A stretch of 64,000 nt of DNA, taken from assembly GCF_030913635.1 (NCBI RefSeq), contig NZ_CP133188.1:1550001-1614000 (forward strand). Reading direction: 5' to 3'. Source of the stretch: Sedimentibacter sp. MB35-C1 (GTDB lineage Bacteria; Bacillota; Clostridia; Tissierellales; Sedimentibacteraceae). The number at the start of each line of letters is the position of its first letter. Position 1 is the first letter of the stretch. Position numbers and translations under genes: made by a program. The notes under the pieces are model-generated. The model was not told the DNA's origin and searched no databases. It saw only the letters and a program-made list of their open reading frames with translations. Below are positions 1 to 6,995 of the stretch, in pieces.

Positions 1-404
1 TCTTTATTTTTCAGGGCTTCAACATCTCCACCTGCTTGTACTATGCAGTCTTCAACAGCTGCTAAAAGTCCCTTGCTGGAGTTTGTTGCCCCTGTAATCA
101 TATCAACCTTAAGGGTCTGTCCCTCAACGATCTGTTTTGGTAATTTTTCAAAAACCGGTTTTGCAATATCGGGAGTTTCTTGATTTTCCCCGACAGTTAT
201 AGATAATATTTCGGTATCACTGAAAGTTACGGTTACAGGTATATCACCGAAATTTCCCTTAGCAGAAGCAGTGTATTCTCCTGCTTTGTATGCTGGTGAA
301 TCCGAAGAAATTGGTTTTTCTGATTCAACATAATTTGCTGCACATGATGCTAAGCTGAAAACCATCATAATGCATAAAAATAAACTGATAATTTTTTTTG
401 ACAT
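1..404 (-). CDS. FMN-binding domain lipoprotein (C-terminus cut by window edge)
   Basis: Partial gene; about 134 codons are visible and it runs off the left edge without a stop. It starts at an ATG at 404 behind a GGAGG-type ribosome binding site. Residues 1-21 form a lipoprotein signal peptide with a SLASC lipobox, so the protein is predicted to be anchored outside the membrane. A domain resembling the FMN-binding domains of NqrC/RnfG and flavocytochromes follows; the motif DMITGATNSS is the SGAT-type site where FMN is covalently attached to threonine. Such proteins carry electrons at the cell surface, and the missing part may hold a reductase domain. The MerR gene upstream and the promoter in the gap suggest control by that regulator. 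The family is fairly sure; the electron partner is unknown. Confidence 0.75.
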   Translation of the reverse strand, partial: MSKKIISLFLCIMMVFSLASCAANYVESEKPISSDSPAYKAGEYTASAKGNFGDIPVTVTFSDTEILSITVGENQETPDIAKPVFEKLPKQIVEGQTLKVDMITGATNSSKGLLAAVEDCIVQAGGDVEALKNK

Positions 405-444
405 TTTTCTCCTCCAAAATAATGTTTATTTATTAACAAATATT

Positions 445-475
445 ATTTTAAGGTATGGTGCGACACCAATGTCAA
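445..475 (-). promoter_or_regulatory. MerR-type promoter with 19-bp spacer and central dyad
   Basis: On the minus strand TTGACA (470-475) and TAAAAT (445-450) are separated by 19 bp, and the spacer holds the perfect dyad TGGTG-N3-CACCA (456-468). An overlong 19-bp spacer with a central palindrome is the hallmark of promoters that MerR proteins activate by untwisting DNA. It reads into the FMN-binding lipoprotein gene, directly downstream of a MerR-family gene. Confidence 0.7.
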
Positions 476-493
476 TAGCAGTAGAGCATAATT

Positions 494-1309
494 TTATTTA
501 GTATTAATTGGCAGAAATACACCGTGGTAATTATATTTGTCTCCATTAACAATATCGGAAGCTAAGTATATCAGAAAGCTGTCACCTGAAAGCTCGAGAT
601 TATTTTCACTTAGATATCTCTTGACGGGATTGAAATGGCAATGATCCATTGGTTCAAGATCCGGTTTTTTTATAACTGTAAAAATATAATCTGATGCTTT
701 TGCAACTACGGTATTTTTGCTTAATTTCAATCCTAATTCTTTGGCAGATTTAACATCTGTTGTTAGAGCCATTTCAATTTTAAAAGGTTCTGAATCACTT
801 CTCATTATTTTACTATTTATCCAGCGCGTATAAAACGTTACTGGAAGTAAATTAATCCACTGCTTTACTTCTGCAGTGGTTTCCTCATTCAGCGAAAGTA
901 TCCCGTTATCAGAATGTACTATCCTTACAAGATTAGGAAATCTGACAGTGGTATAGCAATTAATTTTATCAGGTATGTATTTAAAGCACTCTATGAACAT
1001 ATTCAGCCTATTCAGTTTTGCATGTTCAAATTCTAAATGTTTTTCAACACAATGTGCTTGCTTTACAAATTGTGCAGAAAGCTCGCATGAAGGCATATCG
1101 CCTATCATTTCTGAGGCCTGTGAAAGAGAAAATCCTAAGCTGCTGTAGAATTTGCAGGTAGACACACCCCTTACATCATAATCGTTAAAATAGCGATAAT
1201 TATTGATTTTATTCTTTTTAGGAACAATTATTTTTTTTCTCTCATATTGGCGTATTGTGTCAACAGTCAGTCCTTGCATTTTAGCAAAACTGCTTATAGT
1301 ATAGTGCAT
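494..1309 (-). CDS. MerR family transcriptional regulator with C-terminal effector domain
   Basis: 271 residues. The N-terminal 70 residues form a MerR winged helix-turn-helix (YTISSFAKMQGLTVDTIRQYERKK, followed by an NNYRYF turn), and then a helix expected to form the dimer coiled coil. The C-terminal half (about 120-271), including the segment HCHFNPVKRYL, looks like a GyrI/BmrR-like ligand-binding domain. It is therefore probably a one-component sensor of a small organic or toxic compound. The start is ATG at 1309, with GGAGAA nine bases upstream. It has its own promoter and lies upstream of, and on the same strand as, the FMN-binding lipoprotein gene, whose promoter has the MerR layout. 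The ligand cannot be predicted. Confidence 0.85.
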   Translation of the reverse strand: MHYTISSFAKMQGLTVDTIRQYERKKIIVPKKNKINNYRYFNDYDVRGVSTCKFYSSLGFSLSQASEMIGDMPSCELSAQFVKQAHCVEKHLEFEHAKLNRLNMFIECFKYIPDKINCYTTVRFPNLVRIVHSDNGILSLNEETTAEVKQWINLLPVTFYTRWINSKIMRSDSEPFKIEMALTTDVKSAKELGLKLSKNTVVAKASDYIFTVIKKPDLEPMDHCHFNPVKRYLSENNLELSGDSFLIYLASDIVNGDKYNYHGVFLPINTK

Positions 1310-1343
1310 ATAAATTCTCCCAGTATGTTAATATAGTATACTG

Positions 1344-1372
1344 ATTATAGCAGAATTAAGTATTAATTACAA
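1344..1372 (-). promoter_or_regulatory. Sigma-A promoter of the MerR gene
   Basis: Minus strand TTGTAA (1367-1372), 17-bp spacer, TATAAT (1344-1349), about 35 bases upstream of the merR-family start codon. Confidence 0.6.
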
Positions 1373-1639
1373 TTCATGGAGATTTTAAAGTGCTTGGAAG
1401 TCTCAGGCTAATTATTAGGAATTGAAACTCGATCAAATGGCGCGCACAGTCATAAGTTGAACGATTGATGATCCCTACAAGGAATTAAACCTTAAGTTGT
1501 TTGCATGAAAAATAATACCAACAGATTGTAAAGCTTAAAATATTTTACAGTCTGTTGGTATTTTTAGAAAGTATTCTGCTAAGCAATAACTTAATAAAGT
1601 TCTAGAATATTAAAAAACTGACTTATTAGCATTAATTTG
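1373..1639. terminator. Intergenic region with a strong bidirectional terminator hairpin
   Basis: The hairpin has 19-base arms at 1514-1532 and 1544-1562 with one G-U or A-C position, a short loop, and T-runs on both sides. On the minus strand the run ATTATTTTT follows it, so it most likely ends the tag/DUF1836 transcript. No gene was seen in the rest of 1373-1513. Confidence 0.75.
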
Positions 1640-2194
1640 TTAGCTATTGAATCTGAAGCAGCTTGACAAATGATCATTTATTAATCCCGTAGCTTGGAGA
1701 TGAGCATACATTATTGTCGAACCCAGGAATTTAAATCCCCTTTTCTTTAAGTCTTTGCTTACCTTGTCAGAAAGCTCTGATTTAGCAGGAACTTCTGAAA
1801 TGTCATTCCAATTATTTAAAATGGGAGTATTGTTTACAAAGCTCCATATATATTTGTCGAAACTTCCAAATTCTTTTTGAATTTCAATAAATCGTTCGGC
1901 ATTGTTTATCGAAGCTTCAATTTTTTTTAGATTTCTTATTATGCCTGCATTTTGCATAAGCTTTTTAACTTTATTTTCATCGTACTGTGAGACCTTGTTA
2001 ACATCAAAATTATCATATGCTTTTCTGTAATTTTCTCGTTTTTTAAGGACGGTTAGCCAGCTTAGACCTGCTTGTGCTGATTCTAAAACAAGAAACTCAA
2101 AATGTTTTTTATCATCGTGTACAGGCACTCCCCATTCTTCGTCATGATATTTGATATACAAATCATTATTGCCGCACCAAGGACATCTGTTCAT
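1640..2194 (-). CDS. tag: DNA-3-methyladenine glycosylase I
   Basis: Removes 3-methyladenine from alkylated DNA in the base excision repair pathway. At 184 residues it has the normal family length. The zinc ligands of the Tag snap fold are all present at the same positions as in the E. coli enzyme: Cys4, His17, His175 and Cys179. Glu38, in LESAQAGLSW, matches the base-recognition/catalytic glutamate. The ATG at 2194 lies downstream of the DUF1836 gene on the same strand with a 21-base gap, so the two probably share a transcript ending at the hairpin near 1540. Identification is firm. Confidence 0.95.
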   Translation of the reverse strand: MNRCPWCGNNDLYIKYHDEEWGVPVHDDKKHFEFLVLESAQAGLSWLTVLKKRENYRKAYDNFDVNKVSQYDENKVKKLMQNAGIIRNLKKIEASINNAERFIEIQKEFGSFDKYIWSFVNNTPILNNWNDISEVPAKSELSDKVSKDLKKRGFKFLGSTIMYAHLQATGLINDHLSSCFRFNS

Positions 2195-2215
2195 AAAATT
2201 ACCCTCAATTAATAT

Positions 2216-2794
2216 TTATTTTGAATTAGTGTTTCTATCGTTTGATAAATGTTTTGTAAGCTTTTCAATTATTGACTTGTAAGTATTGGCACGTGACGAT
2301 AGTAGCATAATAAAGAGAAATATAATTTCATCTTCATCAAAATCCCGGAAGTCCTCATATATGTTTTTTGCCAATTCTTCAAGATCTTTTTCCAGTTTTG
2401 ACACTTCATTTTGCTCAGATAATAAGAAAGCTTTATATAAATTATTAATGCTATCGTTGTTAAAATGGTCTTTTTCGTATTGATTCATTATGTTCTTTAC
2501 ATCTTCAAGAGATAATATTTGTTTTAAATAAAATATGTAAATTAAGGAGATAATATGCTCAGGGAAATATTTCTTGTTTTCAGGCTTAGGAATAAGCTCA
2601 TTTTTGACATAATTATTTATCATTGATTTAGTCAAGATTTTATCTTTTGAATTTTGTTTGTAATGTTCCAGGTTTTCATTCATAAATGAAAGCACTTGAT
2701 CCATATATAAATTAATATTGGGAATTTTTGAACTTTCAATTTGATTTAAGAACTGGCTACTGTTTAAAAAGTCTAATAGTTCTTCTAATTGCAT
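2216..2794 (-). CDS. DUF1836 domain protein
   Basis: 192 residues, no signal peptide or membrane segment. It resembles the DUF1836 family, small Bacillota proteins whose N-terminal part looks like a MerR-type helix-turn-helix: the stretch IPNINLYMDQVLSFM near residue 24, then LTKSMINNYVKNELIPKP near 55-72 and YFPEHIISLIYIFYLKQILS. The MINNYVK...PKP...Y..EHI pattern is the part that can be recognised. The C-terminal third is acidic and helical. The start codon is preceded by GAGGAG. It shares an operon with tag. Function is not established; a DNA-binding regulator is the likeliest guess. Confidence 0.75.
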   Translation of the reverse strand: MQLEELLDFLNSSQFLNQIESSKIPNINLYMDQVLSFMNENLEHYKQNSKDKILTKSMINNYVKNELIPKPENKKYFPEHIISLIYIFYLKQILSLEDVKNIMNQYEKDHFNNDSINNLYKAFLLSEQNEVSKLEKDLEELAKNIYEDFRDFDEDEIIFLFIMLLSSRANTYKSIIEKLTKHLSNDRNTNSK

Positions 2795-2867
2795 ATTCTA
2801 CTCCTCATGCATGTATATAGTAATATATAATATTATATGTTATTGAAAAATTTTTTTCAAGTAACCA

Positions 2868-2896
2868 TTGACATTTATCAAGGAGAGGAATATCAT
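2868..2896 (+). promoter_or_regulatory. Sigma-A promoter of the hemolysin III gene
   Basis: TTGACA (2868-2873), 17-bp spacer, TATCAT (2891-2896), about 45 bases before the start codon. The leader contains the short inverted repeat AACTAT-N5-ATAGTT. Confidence 0.6.
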
Positions 2897-2940
2897 AACT
2901 ATATAACATAGTTTTAAAAACTATATAGGAGGTATCTATT

Positions 2941-3588
2941 ATGAACGCTGATAAAAAAGAATTAACAAGCGCATTTACGCACTTAGGAGGTGCAATATTT
3001 GCAGTTGTTGGAACGATCTTGTTATTAATTAATTCTAAAAATTCCAATAATGCTGCAACGTTAGCTGCCTTCCTCATATTTGGCATAAGCATGATTTTAT
3101 TGTATTCCACAAGTACGATTTATCATTTAATTGATAAGTCAAAGCAAAAAGCAAAGTTAGTAATGAGAAAGCTTGATCACATTATGATATTTGTATTTGT
3201 TGCCGGAAGCTATACGCCCATTTGCCTGCTTGTTTTGAACAATAGCATCGGTTACAAACTATTGACACTGGTTTGGTCCATAACACTGGTCGGTACTTTT
3301 ATTAAGCTCTTCTGGATTACAGCTCCAAACTGGGTTAGTTCTGTTTTATACATATCAATGGGCTGGCTGGCTGTATTGGTTTTATCGCCTCTTGTAAGCA
3401 TGATGCCTTCAGGTGGAATGTATTGGCTGTTTTTAGGCGGTATATTTTATACAATAGGCGGTGTAATATATGGGATGAGAAGACCAAATATTAATAAAAG
3501 CTATTTTGGGTTTCATGAGTTGTTTCACATATTTGTTCTGGCAGGTTCCCTGTGCCATTATGTACTGATGTATTTCTACATAGGGTAA
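2941..3588 (+). CDS. Hemolysin III / PAQR family integral membrane protein
   Basis: 215 residues with seven predicted membrane helices, matching the family size and topology. Family motifs are visible: ST.YH near residue 58 (STIYHL), LDH near 80 (KLDHIMIF) and FHELFHIFVLAGSLCHY near 191-207. The conserved His and Ser/Asp residues are proposed to bind zinc in PAQR proteins, which are related to adiponectin receptors and YqfA. The cellular role in bacteria is unclear; the hemolysin name comes from one early report. AGGAGG precedes the ATG. It is monocistronic, ending at the hairpin at 3635. Family assignment is firm, function open. Confidence 0.9.
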   Translation: MNADKKELTSAFTHLGGAIFAVVGTILLLINSKNSNNAATLAAFLIFGISMILLYSTSTIYHLIDKSKQKAKLVMRKLDHIMIFVFVAGSYTPICLLVLNNSIGYKLLTLVWSITLVGTFIKLFWITAPNWVSSVLYISMGWLAVLVLSPLVSMMPSGGMYWLFLGGIFYTIGGVIYGMRRPNINKSYFGFHELFHIFVLAGSLCHYVLMYFYIG

Positions 3589-3634
3589 GTAGTGATTGGA
3601 AATTGAATATTTCTTGCCATATGTAATCATATCC

Positions 3635-3658
3635 AGACACCTAGCGAGGTGTCTTTTT
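3635..3658 (+). terminator. Rho-independent terminator after the hemolysin III gene
   Basis: Perfect 8-bp stem AGACACCT/AGGTGTCT with a 4-base loop followed by a T-run. Confidence 0.85.
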
Positions 3659-3800
3659 CATTTCGGTGGCGAAAAAGGTAGACGCTTACGGTTGGCGGTG
3701 GTTAATACCGGTGTGCAAATTCCCACCTGCAATTAATTATGTATGCAGATTGATTATAACTGTATGAGGTATGTGGTGAAAGCGGGTACATCAAAAAAGG

Positions 3801-3829
3801 TTGTTAAAATACTTCTTTTGGTATATAAT
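3801..3829 (+). promoter_or_regulatory. Sigma-A promoter of the PH-domain gene
   Basis: TTGTTA (3801-3806), 17-bp spacer, TATAAT (3824-3829), 28 bases before the start codon. The stretch between the terminator and this promoter (3660-3800) is GC-richer than its surroundings and holds no open frame that can be recognised. Confidence 0.65.
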
Positions 3830-3857
3830 TTGAATAATTTCAAGAGGAGGTTTAATA

Positions 3858-4232
3858 ATGGGACTATTTAATGGAGTACTAGGTAATGCTTCTGAATATA
3901 ATGCAGAAAAAGCTCAAGAGGAATACGGGCATTTGTTGTCAAGCAATGAGGTAATTAATAAGGCGTACAAGCTAATTAGGGATATGTTTATATTTACTAA
4001 CAAAAGGTTGATACTTATAGACGTGCAAGGGCTGACAGGCAAGAAAATAGAATACAAATCAGTTCCATACAGCAAGATTACAAGTTTCAGTGTTGAAACG
4101 GCAGGTCATTTAGATCTAGATGCAGAGCTGAAGATATGGGTATCGGGGTTACCTCAGCCAATCCAGAAGCAGTTCAATAAGACATTGAACATATATGAGG
4201 TTCAGGCAGAATTGGCAGAACATGTAAATTAA
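3858..4232 (+). CDS. Bacterial PH domain protein (YvbH-like)
   Basis: 124 residues, nearly all one bacterial pleckstrin-homology domain (bPH_1 type). The recognisable core is a run of beta strands: the segment KLIRDMFIFTNKRLILIDV (about 38-56), then TGKKIEYKSVPYSKITSFSVE (about 60-80), then DLDAELKIWV. A C-terminal helix closes the fold. No signal peptide or membrane segment, so cytoplasmic. The family is common in Bacillota and of unknown function; the domain forms higher oligomers in solved structures. It has its own promoter and terminator and AGAGGAGG before the ATG, so it stands alone. Confidence 0.8.
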   Translation: MGLFNGVLGNASEYNAEKAQEEYGHLLSSNEVINKAYKLIRDMFIFTNKRLILIDVQGLTGKKIEYKSVPYSKITSFSVETAGHLDLDAELKIWVSGLPQPIQKQFNKTLNIYEVQAELAEHVN

Positions 4233-4247
4233 ATTATTAATCAACGT

Positions 4248-4271
4248 AGCATCCTTCAAGGGTGCTTTTTT
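4248..4271 (+). terminator. Rho-independent terminator after the PH-domain gene
   Basis: Stem AGCATCC/GGGTGCT (one U-G pair), loop TTCAA, then a run of six T. The T-run abuts the next promoter. Confidence 0.8.
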
Positions 4272-4272
4272 G

Positions 4273-4331
4273 TTGACACCTAAAAACAAAAACAGTATAA
4301 TATCATCATGCAATATCGAGATACGATATTG
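4273..4331 (+). promoter_or_regulatory. Consensus promoter and PadR operator
   Basis: TTGACA (4273-4278), 17 bp, TATAAT (4296-4301) is a perfect sigma-A promoter. Just downstream of the -10, over the expected transcription start, lies the perfect dyad CAATATCG-N5-CGATATTG (4311-4331). Placement and symmetry fit an autorepression site for the PadR protein encoded next. Confidence 0.8.
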
Positions 4332-4353
4332 AAGATGCGAACGGAGGAACTCT

Positions 4354-4665
4354 ATGAAAAATAAAGTACGAGGGCCGCTGACAGAATCCATGTTTTATGT
4401 GCTGATGGCCTTTTTAAAGAAGGATATGTGTGGCATTGATATTACGGAATATGTGAAACAGCGAACCTGTGGCCGCGTACAACTTGGCCCTGGCACGCTG
4501 TATACGATACTGGCAAAATTTCAGGAGGATGGACTAATTGAGGAGGTCGCTGTGGATGGCCGCAAGCGAACTTACCATCTGACGGATAAGGGCAGGGAGA
4601 CCTATATGGAGGAGTTGGAACGCATACAGAAGTGTTTACGAGATGGGGAGGAGGCGTTGCTATGA
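4354..4665 (+). CDS. PadR family transcriptional regulator
   Basis: 103 residues, a short PadR protein: winged helix-turn-helix with the typical pattern GPLTESMFYVLMAFLKKDM, then GRVQLGPGTLYTILAKFQEDGLIEE and the wing RKRTYHLTDKGRE. It has only a brief C-terminal dimer helix. Expected to repress its own operon through the dyad over the promoter. ATG at 4354 follows ACGGAGGA. The stop codon overlaps the start of the next gene (ATGA), so the two are translationally coupled. The cassette is visibly GC-richer than its neighbours, suggesting transfer. What induces it is unknown. Confidence 0.9.
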   Translation: MKNKVRGPLTESMFYVLMAFLKKDMCGIDITEYVKQRTCGRVQLGPGTLYTILAKFQEDGLIEEVAVDGRKRTYHLTDKGRETYMEELERIQKCLRDGEEALL

Positions 4666-5816
4666 ATATTAAAAAAAGCTGTTGGAAGTTGACACAGGTC
4701 AATGGATATGATATTTCTGCCATCGAGCGCTATTTAGAGAGAATGGCGTCGCAAGGGCTTCTTTTTTCCATGACCGCCGGCCCATTCACTTTATTTTGCC
4801 ACGAGGAACCCAAAGTACTCCAGTTCCATCTTGAGCCGATGCTCAGTAAAACTGAAGAAGACACTGAGCTGAATGCGCTTTATGAGGACGCTGGATGGCA
4901 GTATCTCGGTATGTTTAGGAAGAATTACTTTGTCTTCGTAACGGAGAACTTGAAGGCGGAAGCCCACACCGACCTCGAAGCGTTAGACTATGCGCTAAAG
5001 CGTTTTTCCAAACAAAAGTACCTCAGCGGGCTTGGTCTGCTGGTACTCAATTTTTTCCTGCTCTCACTATATCATGGTGGTTGGCCAGGCAGTATTGGAT
5101 GGGTCTATATGAAATATTTTCCGGTGGAAACTATCAGCAAATATCCGGTGCTGCCATTATTGTTGTCTGTAATGGGCCTTGTTCTGCTGAACCTTTCTTA
5201 TTTGCTGGGGCTTCTATGCTTGCACCGTTGTCGCGCAGGAAAAAGTGTAAGCAGAATATCCCGTTCCGGTTGGTTCATGATTTTGGGCATCATCATTCTA
5301 ATTCCTGTGGTGCTGAATACCTTTCAGCTGTTCTTCGGTCTGGGTTATCGGCCGTTTGACTTAGCTGACTCCAATTTTGTCACGCTAAGCGAAATCGAAG
5401 GACCAGAATTTCGCCTCACAGGCGACAACATGAATAACATGGACTACATATCCCACGGAGGCACCATGCTCGATCCAGAAAGCTGGTATTTTCGGCAATA
5501 TGGATCCTACTCTCATTTCGACGGTGGGATTGATATCAACGATGTGCCACACCTGATTTTGTCCATTACTCGCTATCCTGTGGATATTCTGGCACAGAAA
5601 CGCGTGCAGGAGTGGTGTGCTTATAGAGTGATGGAGGAGAAATATCAAGATTTGCCGCCTGTCGGTGGTTTGGAAGAGATATATCTGTTGAAGGATGGTG
5701 AAATAAGCTACCTTGTTTTACGCCGAGGTGGAACCGTTTTGCGTGCGGACTATCAAGGAGATAAAGACCTGAGTGAATTTCTCGAACGCTTTGCACAGAT
5801 GCTGAAAGACTTATAA
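4662..5816 (+). CDS. DUF2812 domain membrane protein
   Basis: 384 residues from the ATG at 4662, chosen because it overlaps the PadR stop as ATGA and is preceded by GGGGAGGAGG; an in-frame ATG 30 bases upstream would extend it without a better site. Residues 1-110 match DUF2812 (start like CWKLTQVNGYDISAIERYLERMASQG, then a beta-rich part ending YFVFV). Three hydrophobic helices follow at about 125-230, then a soluble C-terminal domain of about 150 residues. DUF2812 proteins almost always pair with a PadR regulator and are proposed to be membrane sensors or antirepressors; no biochemical function is known. Base use is GC-rich like its partner. Confidence 0.8.
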   Translation: MNIKKSCWKLTQVNGYDISAIERYLERMASQGLLFSMTAGPFTLFCHEEPKVLQFHLEPMLSKTEEDTELNALYEDAGWQYLGMFRKNYFVFVTENLKAEAHTDLEALDYALKRFSKQKYLSGLGLLVLNFFLLSLYHGGWPGSIGWVYMKYFPVETISKYPVLPLLLSVMGLVLLNLSYLLGLLCLHRCRAGKSVSRISRSGWFMILGIIILIPVVLNTFQLFFGLGYRPFDLADSNFVTLSEIEGPEFRLTGDNMNNMDYISHGGTMLDPESWYFRQYGSYSHFDGGIDINDVPHLILSITRYPVDILAQKRVQEWCAYRVMEEKYQDLPPVGGLEEIYLLKDGEISYLVLRRGGTVLRADYQGDKDLSEFLERFAQMLKDL

Positions 5817-5859
5817 AGACAAAGGATGCTCTCAAGATGGGCAGAAAATGAGATGTGCC

Positions 5860-5943
5860 ATGAAAACTGTTTACAAGATACTTCCCGTGTCTATCTTTGA
5901 TATTCTCGGTCTGGAACAGTGGCTGGAGCACATCAAAATATAG
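5860..5943 (+). pseudogene. Truncated N-terminus of a second DUF2812 gene
   Basis: An open frame of 27 codons starting MKTVYKILPVSIFDILGLEQ closely resembles the usual first residues of DUF2812 proteins (compare CWKLTQVNGYDISAIERYLE in the intact neighbour) but ends at TAG after EHIKI. It lies 43 bases after the intact gene. Best read as the stub of a deleted tandem paralogue, left when the right part of the cassette was lost. Confidence 0.6.
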
Positions 5944-6034
5944 TCTTTGCTATTTAATACCATGAACTATTGCTGTTGAGAAATTTTGCATAATAAAGTA
6001 CGATATGTTTATTATGCTATGGAGGATGCTGAAA

Positions 6035-6712
6035 ATGAAGAAAGTTCTACAGTATGTAGGTTTAATACTAATTGTATATATGATAATTGTTAATGCGAGA
6101 GCTTATTTTGTTGGCGAAAGTCTGGAAACGAACTCTGATTCTAACAAATATAAAGTTATTAGAGTTGTTGACGGTGATACCTTTGAAATAAATTTTGATG
6201 GAAAGAAAGAGAAGGTTCGTCTCATTGGTGTTGATACACCTGAAAGCGTTCATCCTGACGCTAATAGAAATGTTGAGGAAGGAAAATTGACATCTGAATA
6301 TACAAAAAAATATTTGGAAGGTAAAGAAGTTACTTTAGAATTTGATGTCCAAGAGCGTGACAAATATGGCCGTTTGCTTGCGTATGTGTGGTTAAATGGT
6401 GAAATGTACAATAAGCATTTACTCAACATTGGGTATGCACAGGTGGCTACGTATCCACCGAACGTACGGTATGTTGATGAGTTTACAGCATTGCAGGAAG
6501 TTGCCCGAGACAATAAAGTTGGACTATGGGAAGCTACAGCAAATGAAGAACCAAATTTAGCCGAATATATAGGCAATACAAACAGTAAGAAATTTCACCG
6601 CCCAGATTGCAGTTCAGTCGAAAAAATGAGCAAAAACAATAAGATTATATTTAACAGCAGAACTGAAGCAATTGATCAGGGATATGGGCCTTGCGGAATC
6701 TGTAAGCCGTAG
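6035..6712 (+). CDS. Thermonuclease (SNase) family protein with C-terminal metal-binding domain
   Basis: 225 residues from the ATG at 6035, chosen because GGAGG ends nine bases upstream; an ATG 30 bases earlier has no site. An uncleaved signal or membrane anchor spans residues 4-22. The staphylococcal nuclease fold runs from about 38 to 165: VVDGDTFEI, RLIGVDTPES and DKYGRLLAYVW supply the calcium aspartate and the catalytic Arg-Glu-Arg set. The last 45 residues (GNTNSKKFHRPDCSSVEKM ... GYGPCGICKP) form an Ada-like Cys/His domain common in secreted bacterial SNases. It probably degrades nucleic acids outside the membrane. It stands alone, with a terminator at 6782. Confidence 0.9.
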   Translation: MKKVLQYVGLILIVYMIIVNARAYFVGESLETNSDSNKYKVIRVVDGDTFEINFDGKKEKVRLIGVDTPESVHPDANRNVEEGKLTSEYTKKYLEGKEVTLEFDVQERDKYGRLLAYVWLNGEMYNKHLLNIGYAQVATYPPNVRYVDEFTALQEVARDNKVGLWEATANEEPNLAEYIGNTNSKKFHRPDCSSVEKMSKNNKIIFNSRTEAIDQGYGPCGICKP

Positions 6713-6781
6713 GCGTAAGATATTAGACGTATATAGTATTAAAATCAAAGTACATCTGGTACACATAATTTAATTATTCCC

Positions 6782-6822
6782 ACCGAATATCTTAGCAAAT
6801 AGACTGAAATATTCGGTTTTTT
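6782..6822 (+). terminator. Rho-independent terminator after the nuclease gene
   Basis: Perfect 9-bp stem ACCGAATAT/ATATTCGGT with an 18-base loop and a run of six T. Confidence 0.65.
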
Positions 6823-6995
6823 ATATGGCTTAGGAATTTAATTTATGCGGTTTAGTTAACGCATATAGAGTATATTGTTTTAGGATATAAGTTTATTTTT
6901 AGATTTGTTTGATTAACATAAAAAAGATTCATTTCATTTAAGTTGTTTATATCAGTATAATAAATATGGTATAAAATTAACAATTTGGAGGAGTC

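Noticed and set aside
1381-1500. Possible insertion sequence remnant between merR and tag
   Set aside because: No inverted repeats, no transposase-like codons; only an ordinary gap.
2805-3110. 101-codon open frame on the minus strand facing the hemolysin III gene
   Set aside because: It lies mostly antisense to the hemolysin III gene, has no ribosome site and resembles no family.
3660-3800. Possible riboswitch or gene remnant before the PH-domain gene
   Set aside because: Slightly GC-rich but no known riboswitch pattern and no consistent reading frame; it lies upstream of the promoter, so it would not be in the leader.
4442-4723. Long open frames antisense to the PadR/DUF2812 genes
   Set aside because: They arise from the GC-rich composition of the cassette; Pro/His-rich translations without start signals.
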